A stretch of DNA of 64,000 nucleotides from NCBI RefSeq assembly GCF_026342015.1, contig NZ_JAPENL010000001.1, positions 2,232,001 through 2,296,000 on the forward strand. Reading direction: 5' to 3'. Positions 17,662 through 28,163 of the stretch are shown in pieces. Numbering within the stretch: position 1 is the first letter of the stretch; every line of letters starts with the position of its first letter. The translations under genes and the position numbers were made by a program. This DNA is from Micromonospora lupini (GTDB taxonomy: Bacteria; Actinomycetota; Actinomycetes; Mycobacteriales; Micromonosporaceae). A model generated the notes under the pieces. It saw only the letters and a program-made list of their open reading frames with translations. It did no database searches and was not told the origin of the DNA.

Positions 17662-18342
17662 TCAGAACCCGCTGCAGCGCACCCCGTCGACTGTGCACCC
17701 GCGCGGCGTCGTGGACGCCCGCTCCAGGTGGAACCGCAACGGCACCGACCTGCCGGCCGGCACGTCCACCCCACTGACGTACGTGAAGCTCCCGTCAAAC
17801 TGCCGCAGCGTCCCCTGTGGCGCCCCCTCCACCCAGGTCGTCACCAGCCGCCCACCGGCGAAGTCGAACCGCACCGTCCAGCCCTGGTCCGCACCCGACG
17901 CGTTGACGATCAACACCTCGCCGATGAAACCCCCGTCGAAGCTCTGCACGACCCGGTACCGCCCGCTCACCGCTGGCGGCCGCTGCGGCGACCGGGTCGA
18001 CGGCCGCGCCAAGGTCGGCGCCACAGTCGGGCCTACCACCGGTGGCCGCGACACGGCCGGCGTACTCGGCGGCAACCCGCTCGCCCGCGGCGACAGCCCC
18101 GGCGCCCTCTCCGGCAGCGGCGTCGACGACGTGTCGGACGGCACGACCGGCGCCTGCGGCAACGGCAACCCCGCCGGCGGCGGCCCGTCGTCGGACGCCG
18201 GACTACGCCCCCGGTACGCCCCCAGGGCAACGAAGAGCAGGACCAGCATCACGACGAGGCCGGCGCACGCCACGATCCACGGCGACGACGCGATGGCGGC
18301 CGGACCGTGCGACGATCGCGGCGCGCGGCGCATGCCGGACAT
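17662..18342 (-). CDS. Membrane-anchored CBM2-like domain protein A
   Basis: A 226-residue protein. A single transmembrane segment (PWIVACAGLVVMLVLLFVAL, about 20-45) is followed by a Pro/Ser/Thr-rich linker and a C-terminal cellulose-binding-like domain (about 125-226). That domain has CBM2 features: YRVVQSFDGGFIGEVLIVN, GWTVRFDF, and a Cys pair in RGCTVDGVRCSGF that could form a disulfide. No catalytic domain is attached, so it probably displays a carbohydrate- or wall-binding module on the cell surface. It is a tandem paralogue of the next gene upstream (18426-19094), 83 bp away. Confidence 0.8.
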   Translation of the reverse strand: MSGMRRAPRSSHGPAAIASSPWIVACAGLVVMLVLLFVALGAYRGRSPASDDGPPPAGLPLPQAPVVPSDTSSTPLPERAPGLSPRASGLPPSTPAVSRPPVVGPTVAPTLARPSTRSPQRPPAVSGRYRVVQSFDGGFIGEVLIVNASGADQGWTVRFDFAGGRLVTTWVEGAPQGTLRQFDGSFTYVSGVDVPAGRSVPLRFHLERASTTPRGCTVDGVRCSGF

Positions 18343-18425
18343 GTACCTCCCTCAGCGGGCCGTCCGGGCAGCGTAGCGATCGACGGTCCGGCCCGGAAGC
18401 GCCGACGGCCACCACCGGCGCTCCT

Positions 18426-19094
18426 TCAGCCGAAGCGGCAGTCGACCCCGTTGACGGTGCACCGCACCGGCCGCTGCCCCGACCCGTCCCAGGCCAGCCG
18501 CAACCGCAACGTCTGCGTGTCACCCGGATCCAGCGCCGCCCCGCCGCTCAGCACGAACTCGCCGTCACCCTGCGCCGACACCGAGATCCCCGCTTCACCG
18601 CTGACCCGCAGACCCCGCATGTCGTCCTCGAACGCCAGCTCCACCCGCCAGTCCGTCGAGCGGGCCGACTCGTTCGTCAGCGACAGCACCGCCTCGGTCG
18701 CGTTCCAGCCGTCCGTTCCGACCTGGTAACGGGCGGTCACCGCCCCGGTCGCCGCCGCGACCGCCGGGGCGCTCGTCCGGGCCGGCGACGGCGAACCGGT
18801 GGTGGCGCGCGGCGACGGCGTCCGGCTGCTGCGCGACGGTCGCGGCGACGCCGTGCGCCGCTCCACCCCAGCGGGCGTCGGCGGCAATGACGACGCCGTG
18901 GCCGGCACGGTCGGCAGGAACACCGGCGGCGCGGCCTGCGGCGCGCTCTCCCGCTCCCGGGTACGGAACGACAACAGCGCGACCACCAACAACACCACAA
19001 GCGCGCCGATGCCGAGCAGCACCACGATCCACGGCACCGACACCAGTACCCGCGCCGTCCGCGGACCGCCCGCGCCCTCCGGCCCCACCGCCAT
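18426..19094 (-). CDS. Membrane-anchored CBM2-like domain protein B
   Basis: A 222-residue paralogue of the preceding protein. I chose ATG 19094 (MAVGPEGAGG), which has GGGGAGA just upstream; a longer frame to 19187 exists but lacks support. The membrane segment is SVPWIVVLLGIGALVVLLVV (about 20-39). An S/T/P-rich spacer leads to a CBM2-like domain (ARYQVGTDGWNATEAVLSL ... ending VRCTVNGVDCRFG). The matched C-terminal Cys spacing in both proteins supports a shared fold and origin. Confidence 0.8.
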   Translation of the reverse strand: MAVGPEGAGGPRTARVLVSVPWIVVLLGIGALVVLLVVALLSFRTRERESAPQAAPPVFLPTVPATASSLPPTPAGVERRTASPRPSRSSRTPSPRATTGSPSPARTSAPAVAAATGAVTARYQVGTDGWNATEAVLSLTNESARSTDWRVELAFEDDMRGLRVSGEAGISVSAQGDGEFVLSGGAALDPGDTQTLRLRLAWDGSGQRPVRCTVNGVDCRFG

Positions 19095-19229
19095 CAGGTC
19101 TCCCCTCGTCCCACCGACGCGACAGCGTAGCCAGCGGCGGCCAGACCGAAAACCTGGCGGGTACGGATCGGACCGACCGGCCCACATGATGCGGAAAACG
19201 GCTCGCCCGCGTGGACGGTCCGCCGCCCG

Positions 19230-19640
19230 TCAGGCCGTCCGGATGACAGTGCAGATGAGCGGACCCTCACCCGACGTACGCAGCAGGTAGCGGTACCGCT
19301 CCCCCGGCACCGCGTGCCCCCGGCTGTCCAGGAACTCCCACTCCACCGACACCATGGTCAGCAACGCCGACACCTGTTGCACGTCCTCGATCCGAGCGTG
19401 CGCGGCGATCAACTCCCGGTCCTGGTAATCGGGTGCGGCGCCCACGAAGGACAGCGCGACCGCCGCCAGCGACGTGAACGAGAAGCTGTACGTGTCGGCC
19501 ACCACCAACCCCGGCAGGGCGTAACAACCAGCGAGGGACGGCAGATCGCCGGAGGTCATCGCGGCGCCGTACCGGTCGAAGAAGCCGGTAAGCGTGTCGA
19601 GATCCGTGGAGGCGTTCACGCGACAGCAATTGCCGCTCAC
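19230..19640 (-). CDS. NTF2-like (SnoaL-type) protein
   Basis: A protein of about 136 residues with the alpha-plus-beta NTF2 pattern: LTGFFDRYGAAMTSGDLPSLAGCYALPGLVV followed by a beta-rich half ending RYLLRTSGEGPLICTVIRTA. Such folds bind small molecules or act as stress-response proteins; no catalytic residue pattern is clear. GTG 19640 is preferred because GAGG lies about 13 nt upstream. GTG 19619 (VNASTDLDTL) is an alternative. It follows the YiiX-like gene by only 15 bp and is likely co-transcribed. Confidence 0.7.
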   Translation of the reverse strand: MSGNCCRVNASTDLDTLTGFFDRYGAAMTSGDLPSLAGCYALPGLVVADTYSFSFTSLAAVALSFVGAAPDYQDRELIAAHARIEDVQQVSALLTMVSVEWEFLDSRGHAVPGERYRYLLRTSGEGPLICTVIRTA

Positions 19641-19655
19641 CGGGCGGGCCAAACC

Positions 19656-20408
19656 TCAGCGGGGCGGAACCCGCACCTCGATCTCCGCACCCAACCGGGC
19701 GCCGCCGGTCAACCCCAGATCGTCACCACTCCAGAACCGCCCCGGGTCGTACCAGTTTGGACGCTTACCGGCCGGCAGCAGGCCCATCGCCTCGTAGGTC
19801 ACCGCCACCACCTCGGCGCAGTACGCCGTCTCCAACGCCCTCTCCCGCGCAGCAGCGCTGACCGGAGCGGCCGGAGCGGTCGGGTTCGCCCGGCTGGCCG
19901 CGGGCCCGGGAGCAGCCGGGTTGACCCGGGTCGCCTGGGCGGCCCGCGACACGGCTCGGAGTGCGGCCCGGCCGGGGACCGGCAGCGACGGCACCCGCCC
20001 GCGGACCCACCGCCACGCCAACTGCGCGGTCGACGGGAACGGTGTGCCGTCCAGCCGCGCGACGGTCCGCAGCACCGCCCGCTCCATCTCGCCGGCCGCC
20101 GGCGGGTCGAGCTGCCGCAGCCAGGCCCGCTGACCGTACCGGTTGGCCCACACGCAGACCGCGTCCCGCAGGTCGTGCAGCTGCACACCGCGCTGGTGCG
20201 TGCCCGACCACAGGTCCGGCAGGGACCTGCCCAACTCCGCGTGCCACATCAGCGGCGGCATGTCGTCCAGCACCACCGCCATTCCGACGTGGTTGACCGG
20301 GCTGTTCGTGGTGAACTGAATCGCCCGGTCCGGCACGCTGCGACCCCGGAACACCCACACGTCACCGGTGCGGGTCAACTCGACGGCCTCATCCAGGCTG
20401 ATGCTCAT
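19656..20408 (-). CDS. YiiX/YebB-like permuted papain-fold hydrolase
   Basis: A 250-residue cytoplasmic protein. The opening LTRTGDVWVFRGRSVPDRAIQ with the conserved His in NSPVNHVGMAVVL, and a late Cys in YCAEVVAVTYEAMGLLP, match the circularly permuted NlpC/P60 family in which His precedes Cys. Family members are thiol hydrolases or acyl-amide hydrolases of mostly unknown substrate. The middle Ala/Pro/Arg-rich segment is low complexity. It is divergent from a small gene at 20428, with the two candidate -10 boxes overlapping. Confidence 0.65.
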   Translation of the reverse strand: MSISLDEAVELTRTGDVWVFRGRSVPDRAIQFTTNSPVNHVGMAVVLDDMPPLMWHAELGRSLPDLWSGTHQRGVQLHDLRDAVCVWANRYGQRAWLRQLDPPAAGEMERAVLRTVARLDGTPFPSTAQLAWRWVRGRVPSLPVPGRAALRAVSRAAQATRVNPAAPGPAASRANPTAPAAPVSAAARERALETAYCAEVVAVTYEAMGLLPAGKRPNWYDPGRFWSGDDLGLTGGARLGAEIEVRVPPR

Positions 20409-20415
20409 GAGGGAC

Positions 20416-20422
20416 TAGCCTA
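20416..20422. promoter_or_regulatory. Overlapping divergent -10 boxes
   Basis: TAGCCT (plus, 20416-20421) and TAGGCT (minus, 20417-20422) nearly coincide within the palindrome GCCTAGGC. Each lies 6-8 nt before an ATG, which suggests leaderless transcripts in both directions. The -35 regions are weak, so this is tentative. Confidence 0.35.
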
Positions 20423-20427
20423 GGCCG

Positions 20428-20616
20428 ATGCGGCAAGGAATGCGGTGGTGGAAGGTCCTCGGGCTCGCCGGTCTCGCCGGGGTCGCGGCGTCCGGCGTGG
20501 TCATAGCGCGGGCCGAGCGGCGCCGACGGGCGTACACGCCGGAGGAGATCCGGCAGCGGCTGCTGGAACGACACGCCCAGGCCAGCGAGGCCCCGAAACC
20601 CGCCGACCCCGCCTGA
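20428..20616 (+). CDS. Small membrane-anchored protein
   Basis: A 62-residue protein: a basic start (MRQGMRWWK), one hydrophobic segment (VLGLAGLAGVAASGVVIA), then RAERRRRAYTPEEIRQRLLERHA, a charged helix of the kind seen in many small actinobacterial membrane proteins. I recognise the pattern (hydrophobic anchor followed by TPEEIRxRL) but know no function. The start lies directly after a candidate -10, so the transcript may be leaderless. Confidence 0.7.
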   Translation: MRQGMRWWKVLGLAGLAGVAASGVVIARAERRRRAYTPEEIRQRLLERHAQASEAPKPADPA

Positions 20617-21108
20617 CCCACCCGGCAGGTCCTACCTCCCCTGTGGCCAGTCGCCGGACACCGCGCGGCCTGGGTGGTTTGGGTGGTTTGGGGTCGGCCG
20701 TCCCGTGGTCGGTGCCACCCGGGCGGCGGAATCGTGGGCCCGGCGCGGTCGTTATACCTGGCATGCCGCCGCGACCCCCGGGCCGCGGCGCACGGCAGCC
20801 GCCGGGAACACCCGACCGGCCGCCACGGTTACACCCCCGCACGGCCGAGCAGCACCACGTGCTGGCCCGTGCGGCCGTCGCCGGGAACACCCCGCCGGTC
20901 GCCACGGTTACACCCCCGCACCACCCGAGCACCGCGACCGTCGAGAGCCCGGCGGAATGACCCGCCGCCCCGCACGGTTACACCTTGTCCCGACGCCGGC
21001 CCCCTCGGGCCGCCGGGCAGAACCCCAGAACCTTCCCCCCAGCACGCCGCGGCACCCCGTCCCCCATGGGGTGTGCCGCGCACCCCCGATGCAGAGGAGC
21101 ACGCCATC
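20617..21108. other. 491-bp region upstream of the C39 peptidase with repeated CACGGTTACACC boxes
   Basis: No gene is supported here. A segment of about 45 bp starting GCCGGGAACACC is repeated (20801 and 20880). The 12-mer CACGGTTACACC occurs three times in the same orientation, at about 20824, 20903 and 20973 (spacings 79 and 70 bp). This looks like a regulatory array in front of the secreted peptidase gene. Confidence 0.6.
20801..20984 (+). repeat. Direct repeats carrying CACGGTTACACC
   Basis: Two long direct repeats plus a third partial copy share the core CACGGTTACACC. The cores are conserved while the bases between them differ. That points to selection on the core, for example as binding sites, rather than to very recent tandem duplication. 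Confidence 0.6.
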
Positions 21109-21768
21109 ATGCGTACCGATCTGATTCGTAAGACCGCTCTGACCGCTGCTGGCCTGGCGTTCACCGGTGGCGCCATCGCCGGCCCGGTGACGACCGCGTT
21201 CGCCGCGTCGGACGCCAAGCCCACCACCCAGACCCAGACCGACCGTAAGCCGTCGGGTGAGCGTCAACTCGGCGTCCGCTACCAGGCGCAGCCGAACTTC
21301 TACTACTGCGGCCCCGCCGCGGCCCGTAACGCCCTGTCCGTGCAGGGCAAGGACATCAGCGTCGACGACATGGCCAAGGAGATGGGCACCACCGAGGCCG
21401 GCACCAACAGCATCAACGACATCACCCCGGTACTGAACAAGGAGACCGGCAAGGCCGACGCCTACCACTCCGTGGAGATCAGCAAGCCCGACGCCGACGC
21501 CACACAGACCGACACGCTGCGCGCCGACGTGGTCAAGACCGTCGACAACGGCCGGGCCGTGGTCGCCAACATCGCCGGCACCACCACCGACACCGACGGC
21601 GGCACCCACTCGTTCGAGGGCGGGCACTACATCAGCGTCGTGGGCTACCGCGACAACGGCACGATCGTGAGGATCGCCGACTCGGCCGACCCGAACACCG
21701 CCTCCTACGACGTCACCATCGAGCACCTCGCCGACTGGATCGCCACCCGCGGCTACGCCACCAGCTGA
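21109..21768 (+). CDS. Secreted C39-like cysteine peptidase
   Basis: A 220-residue exported papain-like protein. ATG 21109 is preceded by GAGGAG and gives a signal peptide ending near TTAFAASDA (about residue 35). The peptidase domain starts LGVRYQAQPNFYYCGPAAARNAL, where Cys is the probable nucleophile. The His is in GGHYISVVGY and the Asp in VRIADSADP, the order expected of C39/AvrRpt2-like peptidases. Most family members are bacteriocin-processing or extracellular proteases. Here no ABC transporter is fused, so a free secreted peptidase is likely. A strong terminator follows. Confidence 0.85.
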   Translation: MRTDLIRKTALTAAGLAFTGGAIAGPVTTAFAASDAKPTTQTQTDRKPSGERQLGVRYQAQPNFYYCGPAAARNALSVQGKDISVDDMAKEMGTTEAGTNSINDITPVLNKETGKADAYHSVEISKPDADATQTDTLRADVVKTVDNGRAVVANIAGTTTDTDGGTHSFEGGHYISVVGYRDNGTIVRIADSADPNTASYDVTIEHLADWIATRGYATS

Positions 21769-21785
21769 CCCCGCGAACACACAAA

Positions 21786-21826
21786 CCGAAAAGGGCCGGA
21801 CCCCCACCAGGGGTCCGGCCCTTCGG
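21786..21826 (+). terminator. Hairpin terminator after the C39-like peptidase gene
   Basis: Perfect 14-bp arms (21791-21804 and 21810-21823) flank a 5-nt loop, with an outer CCGAA/TTCGG extension. It lies between this gene and the convergent dedA gene. Confidence 0.85.
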
Positions 21827-21836
21827 CATATCCGGG

Positions 21837-22553
21837 TCAGCGACTCCTGCCGGTACGGGTCGGCTCGGCACCCACCACCGGGGTCGGCTCCACGGACTGT
21901 GCCGGCTCCGTGGACGGCGCCGGCTCCGCGGACGGTGCCGGCGCGGTCGCGTCCACGCGGTGGGCCCGTCGGCGTAGCCACCACGTGCTGACCAGCCCGG
22001 TGAGCACCGCCAGGACCAGGCCGGCCCACGAGATGTCCTTGAGCCAGTGCTCGGCGGCCCGGCCGACTGTGAACAGCAGGTACGTGGTGCCGAACGCCCA
22101 CACCAGCCCACCGGCGGCGTTCGCCAGCAGGAACCGCCGGTACGGCACGTGCAGCGCCCCGGCGAGCGGGCCGGCCAGGATCCGCAGCAGCGCCACGAAC
22201 CGGCCGAAGAACACCGCCCAGACGCCGTGCCGGGCGAAGCTCTGCTCGGCCCGGGTGAGCTGGGCGGGGCCGAGATGGCGGGGGAAGCGTCGGCCCAGCC
22301 GGGCCAGCAGCGGACGGCCACCCCGGCGCCCCACCGCGTACCCGATGGAGTCGCCCACGATCGCACCGGTCGCGGCGGCCGTGGCCACCCACTCCGGCTC
22401 GACCACTCCGGTGGCCGCGAGCAGGGCGGAGCTGACCAGGACGATCTCGCCGGGCAGGGGGACGCCCATGCTCTCCACGCCGATCACCCCGGCGACGAGC
22501 AGGTAGACCGCGATCGGCGGCAGCGACACGAGCCAGTGCTGGACGTCGAACAC
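21837..22553 (-). CDS. DedA-family membrane protein
   Basis: A 238-residue integral membrane protein of the DedA/VTT superfamily, implicated in lipid (undecaprenyl or phospholipid) flipping and envelope homeostasis. GTG 22553 follows GGAGGAGGG and begins VFDVQHWLVSLPPIAVYLLV. Family hallmarks are ESMGVPLPGEIVL, GDSIGYAVGRRGGRPLL and FFGRFVALLRILAGPLAG, followed by further hydrophobic helices. A disordered C-terminal tail rich in Ala, Pro and Glu ends the protein. The ORF extends to 22631 but those residues are not typical of the family. Confidence 0.9.
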   Translation of the reverse strand: MFDVQHWLVSLPPIAVYLLVAGVIGVESMGVPLPGEIVLVSSALLAATGVVEPEWVATAAATGAIVGDSIGYAVGRRGGRPLLARLGRRFPRHLGPAQLTRAEQSFARHGVWAVFFGRFVALLRILAGPLAGALHVPYRRFLLANAAGGLVWAFGTTYLLFTVGRAAEHWLKDISWAGLVLAVLTGLVSTWWLRRRAHRVDATAPAPSAEPAPSTEPAQSVEPTPVVGAEPTRTGRSR

Positions 22554-22699
22554 GGGTGACCCTCCTCCGACCGGGCCTCGAACCCTACCCGCGGCAGGTG
22601 TGCTCGACCGGCCCGCAGCCAGGGCCCACACCCTCTACCCGTCCTAGGAGGCTAGGTGCAAGGCGGGCGGCGGGACGTGCGGCCGGGTTGCGGAACTAG

Positions 22700-22719
22700 C
22701 AAGACGGACGTACGGTTTT
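22700..22719. promoter_or_regulatory. Candidate AcnR operator upstream of aconitase
   Basis: AAGACGGACGTACGGTTT (22701-22718) matches 16 of 18 bases of the palindrome in front of acnR (40144-40161). It abuts the -35 hexamer of the candidate aconitase promoter, so bound repressor would block RNA polymerase. The right half is the better-conserved half-site. Confidence 0.65.
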
Positions 22720-22746
22720 GTTTGAGAGCGGAATCGGCGGTAAGTG
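22718..22746 (+). promoter_or_regulatory. Candidate aconitase promoter
   Basis: -35 TTGTTT (22718-22723) and -10 TAAGTG (22741-22746) are separated by exactly 17 bp. This leaves a leader of about 75 nt before the GTG at 22828. Confidence 0.5.
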
Positions 22747-22827
22747 TCACCTAACCTCGGCGGCACCCCGGCCGGTGCGACACACTGCTCAGGACTACTC
22801 ACGGTCGCTGGTGTGAAGGAGTACGAC

Positions 22828-25665
<2,838 letters not shown>

Positions 25666-25680
25666 CGTACCGACGTCGCC

Positions 25681-25713
25681 AGGCTCCTTCCCGCCCTCGG
25701 CGGGAGGGAGCCT
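25681..25713 (+). terminator. Hairpin terminator after acnA
   Basis: Arms of 15 nt (25681-25695 and 25699-25713) pair with one mismatch over a CTC loop, about 15 nt after the acnA stop. Confidence 0.8.
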
Positions 25714-25759
25714 GCGTCGTTCCCGGGTCGTTCCTCGTGCCGGGCCCCGCCACGGGCTA

Positions 25760-25778
25760 ACCTCTTAGCTAAGGAGGT
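25760..25778 (+). promoter_or_regulatory. Palindrome overlapping the antitoxin Shine-Dalgarno
   Basis: ACCTCTTAGCTAAGGAGGT is a near-perfect palindrome with one extra base in the right arm. Its right arm contains the AAGGAGG ribosome-binding site of the antitoxin gene. Its position suits the autoregulatory operator of a type II toxin-antitoxin pair. Confidence 0.5.
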
Positions 25779-25784
25779 GCCACG

Positions 25785-26039
25785 GTGGCCGGTGAAGCTG
25801 CGGCGCAGTTCAACATCCACGATGCGAAGACGAACCTGTCACGCATCATCGAACGGGTCGAGCACGGCGAGGAGATCGTGATCAGCCGGGCTGGTAACCC
25901 GGTCGCCAAGGTCATTCCTCTGCGTCGTACCACACGCACCGGTCGCGGGTCTCTGCGCGGTGCGCTTGATCTCACCGGTGACTGGGATTCCGACGAGGTC
26001 AACGACGAGGTTGCTCGCAACTTCGGGCTGTCCGGATGA
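25785..26039 (+). CDS. Type II antitoxin, Phd/YefM family
   Basis: An 84-residue antitoxin starting at GTG 25785 six bases after GGAGG. The N-terminal AAAQFNIHDAKTNLSRIIERVEHGEEIVISRAGNPVAKVIPL is the Phd/YefM DNA-binding fold. The acidic C-terminus (DWDSDEVNDEVARNFGLSG) would bind and neutralise the toxin. Its stop overlaps the toxin start by 4 bp (ATGA), giving coupled translation. Confidence 0.92.
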   Translation: MAGEAAAQFNIHDAKTNLSRIIERVEHGEEIVISRAGNPVAKVIPLRRTTRTGRGSLRGALDLTGDWDSDEVNDEVARNFGLSG

Positions 26040-26410
26040 GGCTCTTGCTCGACACGCACGTGGTGCTCTGGTGGCTGACCGACGACCCGATCCTCGCCTC
26101 GGACATCAAGGACCGCATCGACACCGAATCCGACGTGTACCTGAGCCCGGTCACGCTGTGGGAGGTCGCGATCAAACAGTCGTTGGGCAAGTTGGCCGGC
26201 CCGGCCGACCTCGCCGAACGACTCCGCGACGCCGAGCTGCGGGAACTTCCGGTCCGCCACGGTCACACCATCGCGGCTGGTCGGCTGCCGCTGATCCACC
26301 GGGATCCCTTCGACCGGATGCTTGTCGCGCAGGCCCTGCACGAAGGGCTGACCCTGGTCACCCGGGACGACCGCATCCAGAAGTACGACGTGCCGATCCT
26401 GGTGGTGTGA
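26036..26410 (+). CDS. vapC: PIN-domain toxin (VapC-type ribonuclease)
   Basis: A 124-residue PIN-domain nuclease. The acidic active-site residues are visible: LLLDTHVVLWWL (first Asp), LWEVAIKQ (Glu), HRDPFDRMLVAQA (Asp) and VTRDDRIQKY (Asp). HRDPFDRMLVAQA is the signature of the PIN group usually paired with Phd-type antitoxins. The expected action is cleavage of a tRNA or rRNA when the antitoxin is degraded. Confidence 0.92.
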   Translation: MRLLLDTHVVLWWLTDDPILASDIKDRIDTESDVYLSPVTLWEVAIKQSLGKLAGPADLAERLRDAELRELPVRHGHTIAAGRLPLIHRDPFDRMLVAQALHEGLTLVTRDDRIQKYDVPILVV

Positions 26411-26414
26411 GCGC

Positions 26415-26729
26415 TCAGCGCAGCCGCAGCGCGACCGCGCGGGACCCTTCGTCGCTGAGGGGCAGGAACCAGAGGAAACGGCGAACGATGGCGACCGGGT
26501 CGGGCCCGCCCGGCCGGCCGCGCAGGTCGCGGATCGCCCGGCGGGTGATCCGGGAGAACTCGGGGATCAGGGTCGCGCGGCGGGCGGCGTCCGTCGGGGT
26601 CGCCCGCACCGTCGGGCAGGGCCAGTCCCGCCCGCAGGCGTCGCACGTCCAGGAAGGACCATCGGCGGTGCGCCCGACCGGCGGGCCGCACCGGGAGCGC
26701 CAGCGCGCCTCGGGTACGACGTTCGGCAC
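26415..26729 (-). CDS. Small conserved actinobacterial protein (often labelled flavin reductase)
   Basis: About 104 residues. The centre, DGPSWTCDACGRDWPCPTVRA, has a CxxC...WPC pattern found in short Micromonosporaceae and Streptomyces proteins that databases often call flavin reductase without evidence. Those genes commonly neighbour DUF397 genes, and a DUF397 remnant lies next door. GTG 26729 is the longest start; a start nearer the conserved core is possible. Function unknown. Confidence 0.55.
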   Translation of the reverse strand: MPNVVPEARWRSRCGPPVGRTADGPSWTCDACGRDWPCPTVRATPTDAARRATLIPEFSRITRRAIRDLRGRPGGPDPVAIVRRFLWFLPLSDEGSRAVALRLR

Positions 26730-26885
26730 GCGACCCGCAAGCGCAGCTTCGCGGACAAGGCGGTCGACGTTGCAACCCTGGACCGACGGTGGGAGCGCAT
26801 TCGCGATGGTGACCCGGCCGGTCCGGCGCTCACCTTCGCCCCGGCGGCCTGGACCCGATTCCTGGTGCTCGCCAAGCGGGGCTGA
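26730..26885 (+). pseudogene. DUF397 C-terminal remnant
   Basis: In frame to the TGA at 26883, the translation ends RDGDPAGPALTFAPAAWTRFLVLAKRG. This matches the conserved C-terminus of DUF397 proteins (DPxGPxLxFxxxxWxxFl). The upstream part (RKRSFADKAVDVATLDRRWERI) is not DUF397-like and no start codon with a ribosome-binding site fits, so it looks like a truncated or fused remnant. Confidence 0.5.
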
Positions 26886-26899
26886 CCCCGAGGTCCGGC

Positions 26900-28159
26900 C
26901 TACCCCGCGAGATCCGCCGCCCGGTCGAGCAGCGCACGGCGCTCGCCGGCCGAGCCAGCCATCTCGGCGGCCTCCCGGAAGAGCGCGGCGGCCCGCGGCC
27001 GGTCACCCTGCCGGGCGACCAGATCGGCCCGCACCGCAACGGCGAGCGGGTTGCCGTCCAACCCTCCCCCGGCCTGCGCCGCGTCGAGCAGACCCAACCC
27101 GGCGGACGGCCCGTACGCGTAGCCGTGCGCGACGGCGCGGTTGAGCGCGATCACCGGCGAGGGCCGGATGTCGACAAGCGCGTCGTAGGCCCGCGCGATA
27201 GCCGGCCAGTCGGTGTCGTCGGCGGACGGCGCGATGGCGTGGCAGGCGGCGATCCGGGCCTGCCACGCGTACGGCCCGTCATCGCGTACCCGGGCAAGGG
27301 CGGCCTGGCCCTCGGCGATGGCCGCGCGGTCCCACCGCGCGCGGTCCTGCCGATCCAGGGTGAGCAGGTTGCCCGCGGCGTCCCGGCGGGCGTCGCGGCG
27401 GGAGTGCTGGAACAGCAGCAGCGCCAGCAGCGCGGCGATCTCGGACTGCTCGGGCATCAGCCGGTCGAGCAGGCGGGCCAGCCGGACCGCCTCGTCCGCG
27501 AAGGCCGGCTCCCCGTCGACGACGTAGCCCCTGGTGAACAGCAGGTACAGCACGGCGAGCACGCCGGGCAGCCGTTCGGCAAGCGCCGGCCCGCTCGGCA
27601 CCCGGTACGGGATGCCCGCCTGCGCGATGCGGGTCCGGGCGCGGGTCAGCCGGCGGGTCATCGTCGACTCGCTGACAAGCAGGAGCCGGGCGATGTCGGC
27701 GGTCGGCACCCCGCAGACGGTCCGCAGCGTCAACGCCACCCGGGCCTCGATCGCGAGCGCGGGATGGCAGCAGGTGAAGATGAGCCGCAGCCGGTCGTCC
27801 ACCACGGCCTCCCCCGTCGGGGTCTCGGGCCACGCGTCGTCCGGCGCGAGCACCGCCAGCTCGTGCAGCTTGCGGCGCTCGACGGCGGCCCGACGCAGCA
27901 CGTCGATCGCGCGGTTACGGGCCACTGTCAGCAGCCAGCCGCCCGGGTTCGCCGGCACGCCGTCGTCGGGCCAGCGTTCCAGCGCGACAGCGAGGGCCTC
28001 CTGCGCGCAGTCCTCGGCCAACGCCCAGTCCCCGGTCAGCCGGATCAGGGTCGCGACGATCCGGGGATACGCGTCCACGCCGACGGCCGCGACGGCCTGA
28101 GCCGCCGCGGCCACGCCGACGCTTTCGGGCGCACCGGTGGTGGTGTCGGTGCCTGTCAT
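26900..28159 (-). CDS. ECF42-type RNA polymerase sigma factor
   Basis: A 419-residue sigma factor. Region 2 (GDWALAEDCAQEALAVALERW ... NPGGWLLTVARNRAIDVLRR) and region 4 (LTLRTVCGVPTADIARLLLVSESTMTRRLTRAR) fill the first 190 residues. The large C-terminal extension is TPR-like, with HSRRDARRD and IALNRAVAHGYAYGP, the hallmark of the ECF42/DUF6596 group. ECF42 factors have no classical anti-sigma and are encoded with DGPF (YCII) proteins, as here. ATG 28159 lies 4 bp after the DGPF stop at 28164. A longer frame exists but is not homologous. Confidence 0.92.
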   Translation of the reverse strand: MTGTDTTTGAPESVGVAAAAQAVAAVGVDAYPRIVATLIRLTGDWALAEDCAQEALAVALERWPDDGVPANPGGWLLTVARNRAIDVLRRAAVERRKLHELAVLAPDDAWPETPTGEAVVDDRLRLIFTCCHPALAIEARVALTLRTVCGVPTADIARLLLVSESTMTRRLTRARTRIAQAGIPYRVPSGPALAERLPGVLAVLYLLFTRGYVVDGEPAFADEAVRLARLLDRLMPEQSEIAALLALLLFQHSRRDARRDAAGNLLTLDRQDRARWDRAAIAEGQAALARVRDDGPYAWQARIAACHAIAPSADDTDWPAIARAYDALVDIRPSPVIALNRAVAHGYAYGPSAGLGLLDAAQAGGGLDGNPLAVAVRADLVARQGDRPRAAALFREAAEMAGSAGERRALLDRAADLAG

Positions 28160-28163
28160 CCGA

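Noticed and set aside
26415..26729. Flavin reductase function for the small CxxC protein
   Set aside because: It is far too short for a flavin reductase fold; the label is common in databases but I see no cofactor-binding motif.
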